The notes under the pieces are model-generated. The model made no database searches. It was not told the origin of the DNA and worked only from the letters and a program-made list of their open reading frames with translations. The position numbers were made by a program, and so were the translations under genes. A DNA stretch of 6,956 nt. Origin: Treponema sp. GTDB taxonomy: Bacteria > Spirochaetota > Spirochaetia > Treponematales > Breznakiellaceae. Position 1 is the stretch's first letter. The number at the start of each line of letters is the position of its first letter. Where the stretch lies: the NCBI GenBank assembly GCA_031278025.1, contig JAITLF010000092.1, positions 1-6,956 on the forward strand, read 5' to 3'. Positions 1-5,705 of this stretch are shown here, one piece after another.

Positions 1-639
1 CCCCGGTCCCATGCCGAGCAGCGCCGCACAGAGATCTTCGAGCCTTTCCCCCGTCCCGGCCTCCCGGCCCGCCAGGACCTCCGCCTCGGCGCGGTTGGCT
101 TTGAGGATGCTCAGGCGGGGCAAAATCCCGGCGAGCCGCCCCGCCTTGGCGGCGGAGACCGCGTCGGCCATCAGGGGCCTTTCACCCGCGGCACGGGCCA
201 CGGCCTGCAGGGTATCGGGCCGCAGGTTGGCGTCAACGATCACCAGGTCCGCGGCGGCGAAGAAGTCCTCCAGGCCCTCCACATCGGCGGGGCCGAGGGA
301 CTCCACCGCCTCCATGTCGTTCACCGCGACGAAGAGTTTCCCCGAGGGCTCGAACAGGGCAAGGTAGAGCCCCGTCCCGACGCCGGGACGGCGGATGAGC
401 CGGGACCGGACGCCGGTTCCGGCAAGTCCCTCCGACAGAAGGGTCCCGAAGCCGTCGTCCCCTATGGCGCCGGCAAATTCGACCTCCGCCCCCAGACGCC
501 GGAGGTTTTCGGCGATGTTCCGGGCCACCCCGCCGCAGTTTGTGGAAAGGCGGGCGGGATTGGAATCTTCCCGCCGCAGGGCCCGGATTGAACGGCCCAG
601 AATATCCACATTGGCGCCGCCGATGACCGCTGCCTTCAT
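1..639 (-). CDS. psuK: PfkB-family kinase, pseudouridine kinase-like (3' part outside window)
   Basis: I translated the minus strand from ATG 639 and found an open frame of 213 codons running off the left edge. The PfkB (ribokinase-like) features seen are an N-terminal GGANVDI (residues 7-13), SNPAR (26-30), the glycine-rich NCGGVARNIAENLRRLG (34-50), AVNDM (105-109), DANL (136-139), VSAAKAGRL (161-169) and LKANRAEAE (179-187) carrying the family N-x-x-E. The SNP-plus-GGVARNIAENL pattern is what I associate with pseudouridine kinase (PsuK/YeiC), which phosphorylates pseudouridine to pseudouridine 5'-phosphate in the cytoplasm. The C-terminal GAGD catalytic motif lies beyond the edge, so activity cannot be judged. 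AAGGAGG at 650-644 sits 4 bases before the start, and the yjjW stop (652-650) lies just upstream, so the gene is third in the yjjI operon. Another PfkB sugar or nucleoside kinase is possible. Confidence 0.8.
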   Translation of the reverse strand, partial: MKAAVIGGANVDILGRSIRALRREDSNPARLSTNCGGVARNIAENLRRLGAEVEFAGAIGDDGFGTLLSEGLAGTGVRSRLIRRPGVGTGLYLALFEPSGKLFVAVNDMEAVESLGPADVEGLEDFFAAADLVIVDANLRPDTLQAVARAAGERPLMADAVSAAKAGRLAGILPRLSILKANRAEAEVLAGREAGTGERLEDLCAALLGMGPG

Positions 640-649
640 GGAACCTCCT

Positions 650-1543
650 TCACGCCACCACCGCCTCCAGCCCCGCGGCAACGGCGATCTTCGCAAGCTC
701 CGCCATCAGGGCGTCGTCCGGCGCCGCAAGGCCGGCAGCGGCCTCCGGCCTCACCCCCGCCGGCCGGTAGCGGATCAGCCGGTACCGCAGCCCCCGGATA
801 CCCGCAAGGCGGCGGCAGACCTTTTCCACCAGCGCGGCGGCATCAAAGAGACCGGGGCTGACCACGGTACGGACCTCGTAGAGTTTTCCCCGCCGGCCCA
901 GGAACAGGACCCGGTCCAGGAGGTCGAAGGCCGCCGCCCCGGTGACCCGCCGGTATTCGTCTTCCCTGTCCGGGTCCGCCTTGATATCCGGCATGATCCC
1001 GCCGCAGCGATCCAGCAGGACGGGATCGGCGGAAAAATCGTAGCTGCCGTTGGTGTCGATAAAGAAACTCAGGCCCCGTTCCCCGGCCAGGGCGCCCAGT
1101 TCCCGCAGAAAGCCGGGGTACAGGGTACATTCCCCCCCGGACACGGTGATCCCCCGGATGTAGGGAAGGGAGGGGGCGATCTCCGCCATCACCTCCGTTG
1201 CCGTCATGGTACGGACCCGGGGGCTGGAGAAACGGGGGCAGGCCCTGACGCAGCCGTCGCAGAGGGTACAGCGGGAAGGGTCCCAGCGCAATGCGCCGCA
1301 TGCCGCGCCGGCCTCCATCCGCAGGGCCCCCGCGGGGCAACGCCCCACACAGAGGCCGCAGGAATCGCAGAGGGCGATGGTTTCGGGGTTGTGGCAATAG
1401 GGGCAGTGAAAGTTGCAACCCTGAAGGAACACCGCCGCCCGGTTTCCCGGCCCGTCGACGATGCTGGAACGGAGGATCCTGTTTACCGGGGCGGAACAAT
1501 GCCCCGGCCCGGCCGCCGGTTCCGCCGGGGCGCCGTCCCTCAC
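650..1543 (-). CDS. yjjW: YjjW-type glycyl radical enzyme activase (radical SAM)
   Basis: 297-residue radical-SAM protein predicted to use S-adenosylmethionine and a [4Fe-4S] cluster to abstract hydrogen from the glycine of its partner YjjI. The SAM-cluster motif is C43-x3-C47-x2-C50 in QGCNFHCPYCHNP. It is followed by a two-cluster ferredoxin insert, C59/C62/C65/C69 and C92/C95/C98/C102, typical of glycyl-radical activases. SGGE (135-138) is the SAM-binding motif, and DTNG (163-166) and DIK (186-188) match the family. The upstream SSIVDGPGNR segment (27-35) also matches activases. The start is GTG at 1543, overlapping the yjjI stop as GTGA, with GGAG at 1558-1555, so the two are probably translationally coupled. 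I see no in-frame ATG before the conserved N-terminus, which supports the GTG. Length and motif order agree with E. coli YjjW as I recall it. Confidence 0.92.
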   Translation of the reverse strand: MRDGAPAEPAAGPGHCSAPVNRILRSSIVDGPGNRAAVFLQGCNFHCPYCHNPETIALCDSCGLCVGRCPAGALRMEAGAACGALRWDPSRCTLCDGCVRACPRFSSPRVRTMTATEVMAEIAPSLPYIRGITVSGGECTLYPGFLRELGALAGERGLSFFIDTNGSYDFSADPVLLDRCGGIMPDIKADPDREDEYRRVTGAAAFDLLDRVLFLGRRGKLYEVRTVVSPGLFDAAALVEKVCRRLAGIRGLRYRLIRYRPAGVRPEAAAGLAAPDDALMAELAKIAVAAGLEAVVA

Positions 1544-3126
1544 CGCCGTTTCCGCTCCAGGACCCGCGAGTTCCGCACGGCCCCCAGGCCAAAGGCGGTG
1601 GTGTTCTGCAGCACATTGTTGCCGGCGGCCAGTTTTTCCATCTCCGACCGCTTCACCAGATAGCCGGTCACCCGGATCACGTCGGAATCGCTTGAGTGGA
1701 GGGAAAAGTACCGCCCCCCCGCGGCAAAGCCCCCCTTCACCATGTCGAGGAGGAAGGCGGGGTTCCGGGAGGCGGTGGATTCCACCACAAAGACCTCTCC
1801 GGTCCCCGACGGAAAGTAGGGATGAAAACGGCCGCAGTGGTTCATGTGATCCGAAAGCTCCTCCGGTTCCTCGCCGACGGGAATCCGGGTGGCGGGGCTT
1901 TCGCCGGTATCCGTGTCGATACCCACCTGGCCGTGGAGGAGGAAATGCCCCCCCGTGGCGGCGCAGTAAGGGTTGTGATGGGCCTTGACCAGCGCGTCCA
2001 GCACGTCCATGATCCGCACCCCAAGCTGTTCCGCCCCGGCGCCGTGGCCGAAACGCCAGGGGCCGTCCCGGTTTTCCCCTTCCTTCTCAAGGAGGATGTT
2101 TACGCACTCCGCCAGCCCCACGAGGCCGAACATGGCGGTAAAACGGTCCCGGCGGATAAAGCCCTCCAGGGAGAGGAAATTGGACTCGAAGAACCCCGAC
2201 CGTTCCGCCATGAAGGCGATCCGGGCGTCCATACAGGCCATCATGACTTCCGCCGCGTACCGGAGCCTGGGCCAGAAATCTGCCAGGCTTTCCGCCGTGG
2301 CCGCCAGGTGGCCGAGCCTGAGCCGCATCAGGGTCCAGGAGCCGCCCCCCTCAAGGAGGCCGTTGTAGCAGCTTGCCACCGCGTAGCCCTCCCCCAGCTC
2401 CCCCAGGAACATCCGGTGGTTGGCGAAACCCGGCTTGGCGCTCCCCAGGGCGGTCTTCGCCGCCAGCAGGGCAAACTCCTCCGGCGTCTTCTCCGTATCG
2501 TAGAGGAAACTCATGTTGGGCACGCTTTTGGGCTCCTCCCGCTCACATTCCAGGATGAGCCGCCCCGCCAGGGTATCCCCGGGGCCGATGTCCGCGTGGC
2601 AGAAGGCGTCGGTGACCGTGCGGTCCACATAGCGGAGGAAGAGGGCGATCTTCTTCTTCGCCGCCTCCCGGGTTTCCCTCACCACAAAGGGTTCGAGGAG
2701 CCGGTCAAGGAAGCCGATGAAGACGGGGAAGTTGGTCACCGAGGGGACATGGCGGATGAAGATGGAAAGGACGTTCAGGGCCCCGTCAAGGTCCGCCGGG
2801 GGCCCCAGGTCCAGGAAGCGGCAACCTCCGGCAAAGAGCCGCCCGTAGTCCGGCACGATGTACCGGGGGCGGGGAGGACAGTTCGATTCCCCCAGATCGC
2901 AGATGACCCCCGCCTCTTTCAGCTCCGTATAACCGGGAGGCAGGTCCAGCACCTCGATGAGGGATTCGGCCAGCCGTTCCAGGGCCGTCACCTTCTGCTC
3001 GTGGGTCAGGTTCCTGGCGCAGACCGTGTCCAGGATGGCCCGGCGGGTCTCCTCCACCCGTTCCATGGAGACGGGCCGCAGGGCGGACGGCGCAACGCTT
3101 CGTTCAGGTACCGTTCCGGTATTCAT
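1540..3126 (-). CDS. yjjI: YjjI family glycyl radical enzyme
   Basis: 528-residue cytoplasmic enzyme of the YjjI glycyl radical family, whose substrate is not established as far as I know. The glycyl-radical motif RVTGYL (485-490) places the radical on Gly488, about 40 residues from the C-terminus as usual. A likely thiyl-radical cysteine is Cys253 in ASCYNGLLEGGGSW (251-264). The N-terminal GVICD...PPRPRYIVPDY (73-94) is also family-like. Activation needs YjjW, encoded directly downstream with overlapping stop and start. I chose ATG 3126: the length fits the family (E. coli YjjI is a little over 500 residues), a purine-rich GGAGGGGGGG (3142-3133) precedes it, and a good promoter lies immediately upstream. 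The frame is open for another 54 codons up to 3288, but that part is low-complexity and spans the promoter. Met21 is another possible start. Confidence 0.93.
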   Translation of the reverse strand: MNTGTVPERSVAPSALRPVSMERVEETRRAILDTVCARNLTHEQKVTALERLAESLIEVLDLPPGYTELKEAGVICDLGESNCPPRPRYIVPDYGRLFAGGCRFLDLGPPADLDGALNVLSIFIRHVPSVTNFPVFIGFLDRLLEPFVVRETREAAKKKIALFLRYVDRTVTDAFCHADIGPGDTLAGRLILECEREEPKSVPNMSFLYDTEKTPEEFALLAAKTALGSAKPGFANHRMFLGELGEGYAVASCYNGLLEGGGSWTLMRLRLGHLAATAESLADFWPRLRYAAEVMMACMDARIAFMAERSGFFESNFLSLEGFIRRDRFTAMFGLVGLAECVNILLEKEGENRDGPWRFGHGAGAEQLGVRIMDVLDALVKAHHNPYCAATGGHFLLHGQVGIDTDTGESPATRIPVGEEPEELSDHMNHCGRFHPYFPSGTGEVFVVESTASRNPAFLLDMVKGGFAAGGRYFSLHSSDSDVIRVTGYLVKRSEMEKLAAGNNVLQNTTAFGLGAVRNSRVLERKRR

Positions 3127-3142
3127 ATCGTACCCCCCCTCC

Positions 3143-3171
3143 ACTATACACCGGTTCCGGGACCCGGTCAA
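3143..3171 (-). promoter_or_regulatory. Sigma-70-type promoter of the yjjI operon
   Basis: On the minus strand, TTGACC (3171-3166) and TATAGT (3148-3143) are separated by 17 bases, each one mismatch or so from consensus. Transcription would begin near 3136, leaving a leader of about ten bases before ATG 3126, most of it the G-rich ribosome binding tract. The very short leader leaves no room for a riboswitch, so any regulation would act at the promoter. Confidence 0.65.
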
Positions 3172-3304
3172 ATGCAACGGCGCCTTCGACGGAAGGTCCG
3201 CCGCCGTCTTTCCGCAGCGCATTGCCTCATCCTCTCGGCCTCCTCCTCCTCTCGGCGGAGAATCCCCGAACATGAAAACCGAAGCCATCCCCAGCCAGTA
3301 TGAC

Positions 3305-3347
3305 GGCCCCCGGAGACCTGAAAAAAGGTTCTCCGCCGGGCCTTTTT
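3305..3347 (+). terminator. Rho-independent terminator-like hairpin with no clear upstream gene
   Basis: The left arm 3305-3319 (GGCCCCCGGAGACCT) pairs with the right arm 3326-3342 (AGGTTCTCCGCCGGGCC) around an A-rich loop, giving about 14 base pairs interrupted by a small internal loop and one bulged T. TTTTT follows at 3343-3347. The T-tract is only on the plus strand, so it would stop rightward transcription. There is no convincing plus-strand gene to its left, since yjjI runs the other way. It may insulate prfH from antisense transcription, or be the end of a lost gene or a small RNA. A 25-codon ORF (ATG 3271, TAG 3346-3348) ends inside its T-tract but has no clear support as a gene. Confidence 0.6.
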
Positions 3348-3448
3348 AGCCTGGATTACGCCAATTCTCTATCAGAAAAGGGACGCTTTCCGGGCCGTTA
3401 AGGGTATGTCCCCGCGGCGGTTTATCAGCTTTTCCGCACCTCATCATC

Positions 3449-3492
3449 TTGACAAGAATGTCTTTGACAGGGTATACATAACACATCTTAAT
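3449..3492 (+). promoter_or_regulatory. Plus-strand promoter region with two TTGACA boxes, ahead of the prfH leader
   Basis: Two perfect TTGACA boxes occur at 3449-3454 and 3464-3469. The first is 18 bases from TATACA (3473-3478). The second is 17 bases from CTTAAT (3487-3492). Either pair makes a plausible sigma-70 promoter, and the local A+T richness contrasts with the GC-rich DNA to the left. The promoter would drive the small leader ORF and the prfH-rtcB operon. I cannot tell which pair is used. Confidence 0.6.
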
Positions 3493-3507
3493 TTGAGGAG
3501 GCGCTAT

Positions 3508-3570
3508 ATGACAGTACGGACAATAACCACAAAACCCAATCAGAAGGTTAGGGCCTCCGGTTCCTGGTAA
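3508..3570 (+). CDS. Possible 20-residue leader peptide upstream of prfH
   Basis: ATG 3508 to TAA 3568-3570 encodes MTVRTITTKP followed by NQKVRASGSW. It has the best ribosome binding site in this area, GAGGAGG at 3495-3501, 6 bases before the ATG, and follows directly on a good promoter. I do not recognise the peptide. It is basic and threonine-rich, with no run of one amino acid typical of classical biosynthetic leaders. It is followed by strong hairpins and then prfH about 206 bases later, which suits a regulatory leader peptide. It could equally be the surviving 5' end of a truncated gene. Confidence 0.45.
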   Translation: MTVRTITTKPNQKVRASGSW

Positions 3571-3589
3571 ACGTCAATTATTCACCATT

Positions 3590-3625
3590 GAGGTTTTCCC
3601 AAAACTTCAGTTTTGGAACAACCTC
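3590..3625 (+). promoter_or_regulatory. Leader hairpin 1 upstream of prfH
   Basis: GAGGTTTTCCCAAAAC (3590-3605) and GTTTTGGAACAACCTC (3610-3625) pair over a TTCA loop, giving 15 base pairs with one bulged C on each side. The direct repeat ATTCACC flanks it at 3580-3586 and 3626-3632. TTTTT follows only after an 8-base gap (3634-3638), so it would be a poor terminator by itself. It begins 20 bases after the stop of the small leader ORF. Confidence 0.5.
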
Positions 3626-3629
3626 ATTC

Positions 3630-3690
3630 ACCGTTTTTACCAATTTCCAAAGGCTCTTGTAGCATAGACCGTTTTTTCCATAAAAACGGT
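3630..3690 (+). promoter_or_regulatory. Leader hairpin 2 with two alternative 5' arms (attenuator-like)
   Basis: ACCGTTTTT occurs identically at 3630-3638 and 3668-3676. AAAAACGGT at 3682-3690 is the exact complement of both. Pairing with the nearer copy gives a perfect 9-bp stem with a 5-base loop (TCCAT); pairing with the far copy is a mutually exclusive alternative. I see no T-tract after 3690, so if this is regulatory it more likely affects translation or RNA processing than termination. Confidence 0.45.
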
Positions 3691-3776
3691 TGTAGTCTCT
3701 ATTTCTGCCCGCACCGGTGTTTCCGTGTTTTACGAAATATCTTGCGGCGGGGATAGAATTATGTCCGGAGTTATTT

Positions 3777-4493
3777 TTGGATACAATTTGGTTAAGTATT
3801 TCGGCGGGGAACGGCCCTGAAGAATGCGCCCATGCCGCCGCCCTCACATTGCAGGCTCTTGTTGGGGAGGCACAGAACCATAAGGACGCGGATATTGCCG
3901 TTCGGGTTATTGAAACGGAGCCTTCCCCGGTAAAGGGGAATATACGTTCGGCGCTGGCAGCCATGGAAGGCAGGGGCCTGGAAGTCTTTGCGGAATCGTG
4001 GATTGGGATAATCCAGTGGGTATGGCGGAGCAGTTACCGTCCCCACCATAAACGGAAAAACTGGTTTGTCTCGGTTAGCCCGTATCGGGAACCGGAACCG
4101 GGGAAAGTCTTTTCCCCCGCCGATGTGAGCTTTGAAACGGCGAGGGCGGGCGGCCCCGGAGGTCAATATGTCAATAAAACGGAAACCGCCGTCAGGGCGA
4201 TTCATATCCCCACCGGGAAAAGCGCTGTTGCCCGCGGGGAACGATCACAATTATTGAACAAACATCTTGCCCTTGCCCGGCTTGCCGCTCTGTTGGGTGA
4301 GGAACAGGCGGATAAAGATCGGCAGTCCCGGTCCGCACTGCGGCACAGCCATTGGGAACTTGAACGGGGAAACCCCATCCGTGTATACGATGGGGAAACC
4401 ATGAAATTAATACGGATCAACCAATCCCCGCACTCCGTTGATCCCCGAATGGGGCGGGGTTCTTTTTCAAATGGAGCAAAACAGAATGACTGA
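3777..4493 (+). CDS. prfH: Peptide chain release factor-like protein PrfH
   Basis: A 238-residue relative of class I release factors, expected to enter the ribosomal A site and hydrolyse peptidyl-tRNA. It carries the catalytic GGQ (128-130) in AGGPGGQYVNKT. Other PrfH-like blocks are ISAGNGPEEC (8-17), RSALAAMEG (57-65), ESWIGIIQW (73-81), SYRPHHKRKNWF (86-97), GERSQLLNKHLALARL and ELERGNP. It lacks the long codon-recognition domain of RF1/RF2, as PrfH does. I chose TTG 3777 because GGAG (3767-3770) lies 6 bases upstream and it places the start just before the conserved IWLSISAG block; the longer GTG start at 3717 would add 20 unconserved residues. About 30 residues after ELERGNPIRVYDG look like a non-family tail, part of which encodes a terminator-like hairpin. 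It overlaps rtcB by 8 bases (ATGACTGA). In characterised bacteria, PrfH works with RtcB2 to release and repair ribosomes cut at the decoding centre. Confidence 0.92.
   Translation: MDTIWLSISAGNGPEECAHAAALTLQALVGEAQNHKDADIAVRVIETEPSPVKGNIRSALAAMEGRGLEVFAESWIGIIQWVWRSSYRPHHKRKNWFVSVSPYREPEPGKVFSPADVSFETARAGGPGGQYVNKTETAVRAIHIPTGKSAVARGERSQLLNKHLALARLAALLGEEQADKDRQSRSALRHSHWELERGNPIRVYDGETMKLIRINQSPHSVDPRMGRGSFSNGAKQND
4426..4467 (+). terminator. Terminator-like hairpin within the 3' end of prfH, before rtcB
   Basis: An outer stem CCCCG (4426-4430) / CGGGG (4455-4459) encloses an inner stem CCCC (4443-4446) / GGGG (4451-4454) with a GAAT loop and a 12-base bulge on the 5' side. TTCTTTTT follows at 4460-4467. 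The T-tract ends 18 bases before the rtcB ATG, so it could attenuate transcription into rtcB, although translation of prfH across it would normally keep it unfolded. The bulge makes it weaker than a standard terminator. Confidence 0.4.
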
Positions 4494-5697
4494 ATTGACG
4501 GTAAAACCAATAAGCGTAAAGGGAAAGCATAACGAAGCCCTTGTTTATGCAAAGGCCCTTGAATCAACCTGTGAAAACAAAATCCGGCAGTATCTTGATC
4601 ATCCCGCCTTTGCCGATACCACGGTAAGGGTAATGCCCGATGTTCATCTGGGCAAAAGTACCGTGATAGGCTGGACCGCGACGTATGGATCACTTGTCAT
4701 TCCTTCGGTCATCGGGCTGGATATTGGGTGCGGCGTATGCGCCTGCAGCCTGGGGCGGGGGAATCTGCGTTTTGATAAACTGGACGCTTTTATCCGCAAA
4801 AATGTGCCGTCGGGCCAGAGTGTGCGAACCGCACTTCATGAAAACCTGGATGAGATAAACGCCTTTACCGCGCGGAGAAATGATTCGCCGGAATGGGCCG
4901 ATGCGGGACGATTCAAGAACGCCATTAGAAAACTCTGCGAAAAGCAGGGGCACAGCCCTGAACGGGTCTTTGCCTCCCTCGGCACTCTTGGCGGGGGGAA
5001 TCACTTCATTGAGATTGACATTGATGAAAACCACAACCGCTGGCTGTTGATCCATTCGGGTTCACGGATATTGGGCGCTCACACGGCAGAGTACCATGAG
5101 ATACTCGCCCTGCGGGAAACCGGTGCGGAAAGCCCTATCAAATATCTTTCGGGAAATTCCGCCGCGGATTATCTTCTGGATATTCATATCGTCCAGCATT
5201 ATGCCCAGGTCAACCGTGCGCTTATGGCAAAAACAATAGCCGGATTTTTCAAAGCGGACTTTTGGAAATCGGAATACATTGATTGCGCCCATAACTATAT
5301 TGATAGTGACGCTTCAGTAATCCGTAAAGGCGCCATTTCCGCGAAGGAAAACGAGCTTGTGGTAATCCCGTTCTCAATGGCTGAAGGCGCCGTTATTGGC
5401 CGGGGCAGGGGAAACGCCGCATGGAACAACTCCGCCCCGCATGGCTCCGGAAGGAAAAAAGCCCGCACCGATGCGCGCGGCCTCTCCCTTGACGAGTACC
5501 GGAAGGAGATGCGGGGGATTTGGTCCAGCGTCATCTGCAAGGATACATTGGAAGAAAGCCCTATGGCCTACAAGAGGGCGCGGGATATACTGGATTATAT
5601 CGGGGAAACAGTCGAAGTAGATAAACGTCTGAGGCCGCTTTATAACTTTAAGGCTGTTGATTCGAAAGAAAGAATGATGCCAAGGAAAGGAAGATAG
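4486..5697 (+). CDS. rtcB: RNA-splicing ligase RtcB (PrfH-associated, RtcB2-like)
   Basis: A 403-residue GTP- and Mn-dependent RNA ligase that joins 3'-phosphate or 2',3'-cyclic phosphate ends to 5'-OH ends. Family motifs are all present: MPDVH (50-54, metal-binding Asp52), GLDIGCGV (77-84, Cys82 metal ligand), LGGGNHF (168-174, Asn172 and His173), HSGSR (190-194, His190), HNY (269-271), SMAEGAVIGRG (297-307) and APHGSGRKKAR (317-327), where His319 is the expected guanylylated residue. The ligase therefore looks active. ATG 4486 is preferred because GGAG (4473-4476) lies 9 bases upstream and it overlaps the prfH stop; an in-frame ATG at 4471 would add five residues. Linkage to prfH assigns it to the group thought to repair 16S rRNA cut near A1493/G1494 by nuclease toxins such as colicin E3. 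The RtcB2 subgroup assignment rests on context, not on an alignment. Confidence 0.95.
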   Translation: MTELTVKPISVKGKHNEALVYAKALESTCENKIRQYLDHPAFADTTVRVMPDVHLGKSTVIGWTATYGSLVIPSVIGLDIGCGVCACSLGRGNLRFDKLDAFIRKNVPSGQSVRTALHENLDEINAFTARRNDSPEWADAGRFKNAIRKLCEKQGHSPERVFASLGTLGGGNHFIEIDIDENHNRWLLIHSGSRILGAHTAEYHEILALRETGAESPIKYLSGNSAADYLLDIHIVQHYAQVNRALMAKTIAGFFKADFWKSEYIDCAHNYIDSDASVIRKGAISAKENELVVIPFSMAEGAVIGRGRGNAAWNNSAPHGSGRKKARTDARGLSLDEYRKEMRGIWSSVICKDTLEESPMAYKRARDILDYIGETVEVDKRLRPLYNFKAVDSKERMMPRKGR

Positions 5698-5705
5698 CTG
5701 AGACT

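Noticed and set aside
3127..3288. N-terminal extension of yjjI to a start at 3288.
   Set aside because: It would place the protein start upstream of a good promoter, and the added residues are low-complexity and unlike the family.
395..3303. Long plus-strand frames opposite yjjW and yjjI (395-1663 and 1696-3303).
   Set aside because: They are antisense to genes with clear motifs, are rich in Pro, Arg and Gly as expected of GC-rich shadows, and show no domain I recognise.
3271..3348. 25-codon plus-strand ORF ending in the hairpin T-tract as a real gene.
   Set aside because: No convincing promoter, and its second half is simply the translated hairpin; kept only as a note to the terminator.
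3717..3776. GTG 3717 as the start of prfH.
   Set aside because: No good ribosome binding site and 20 extra residues absent from the family; TTG 3777 has GGAG at the right distance.
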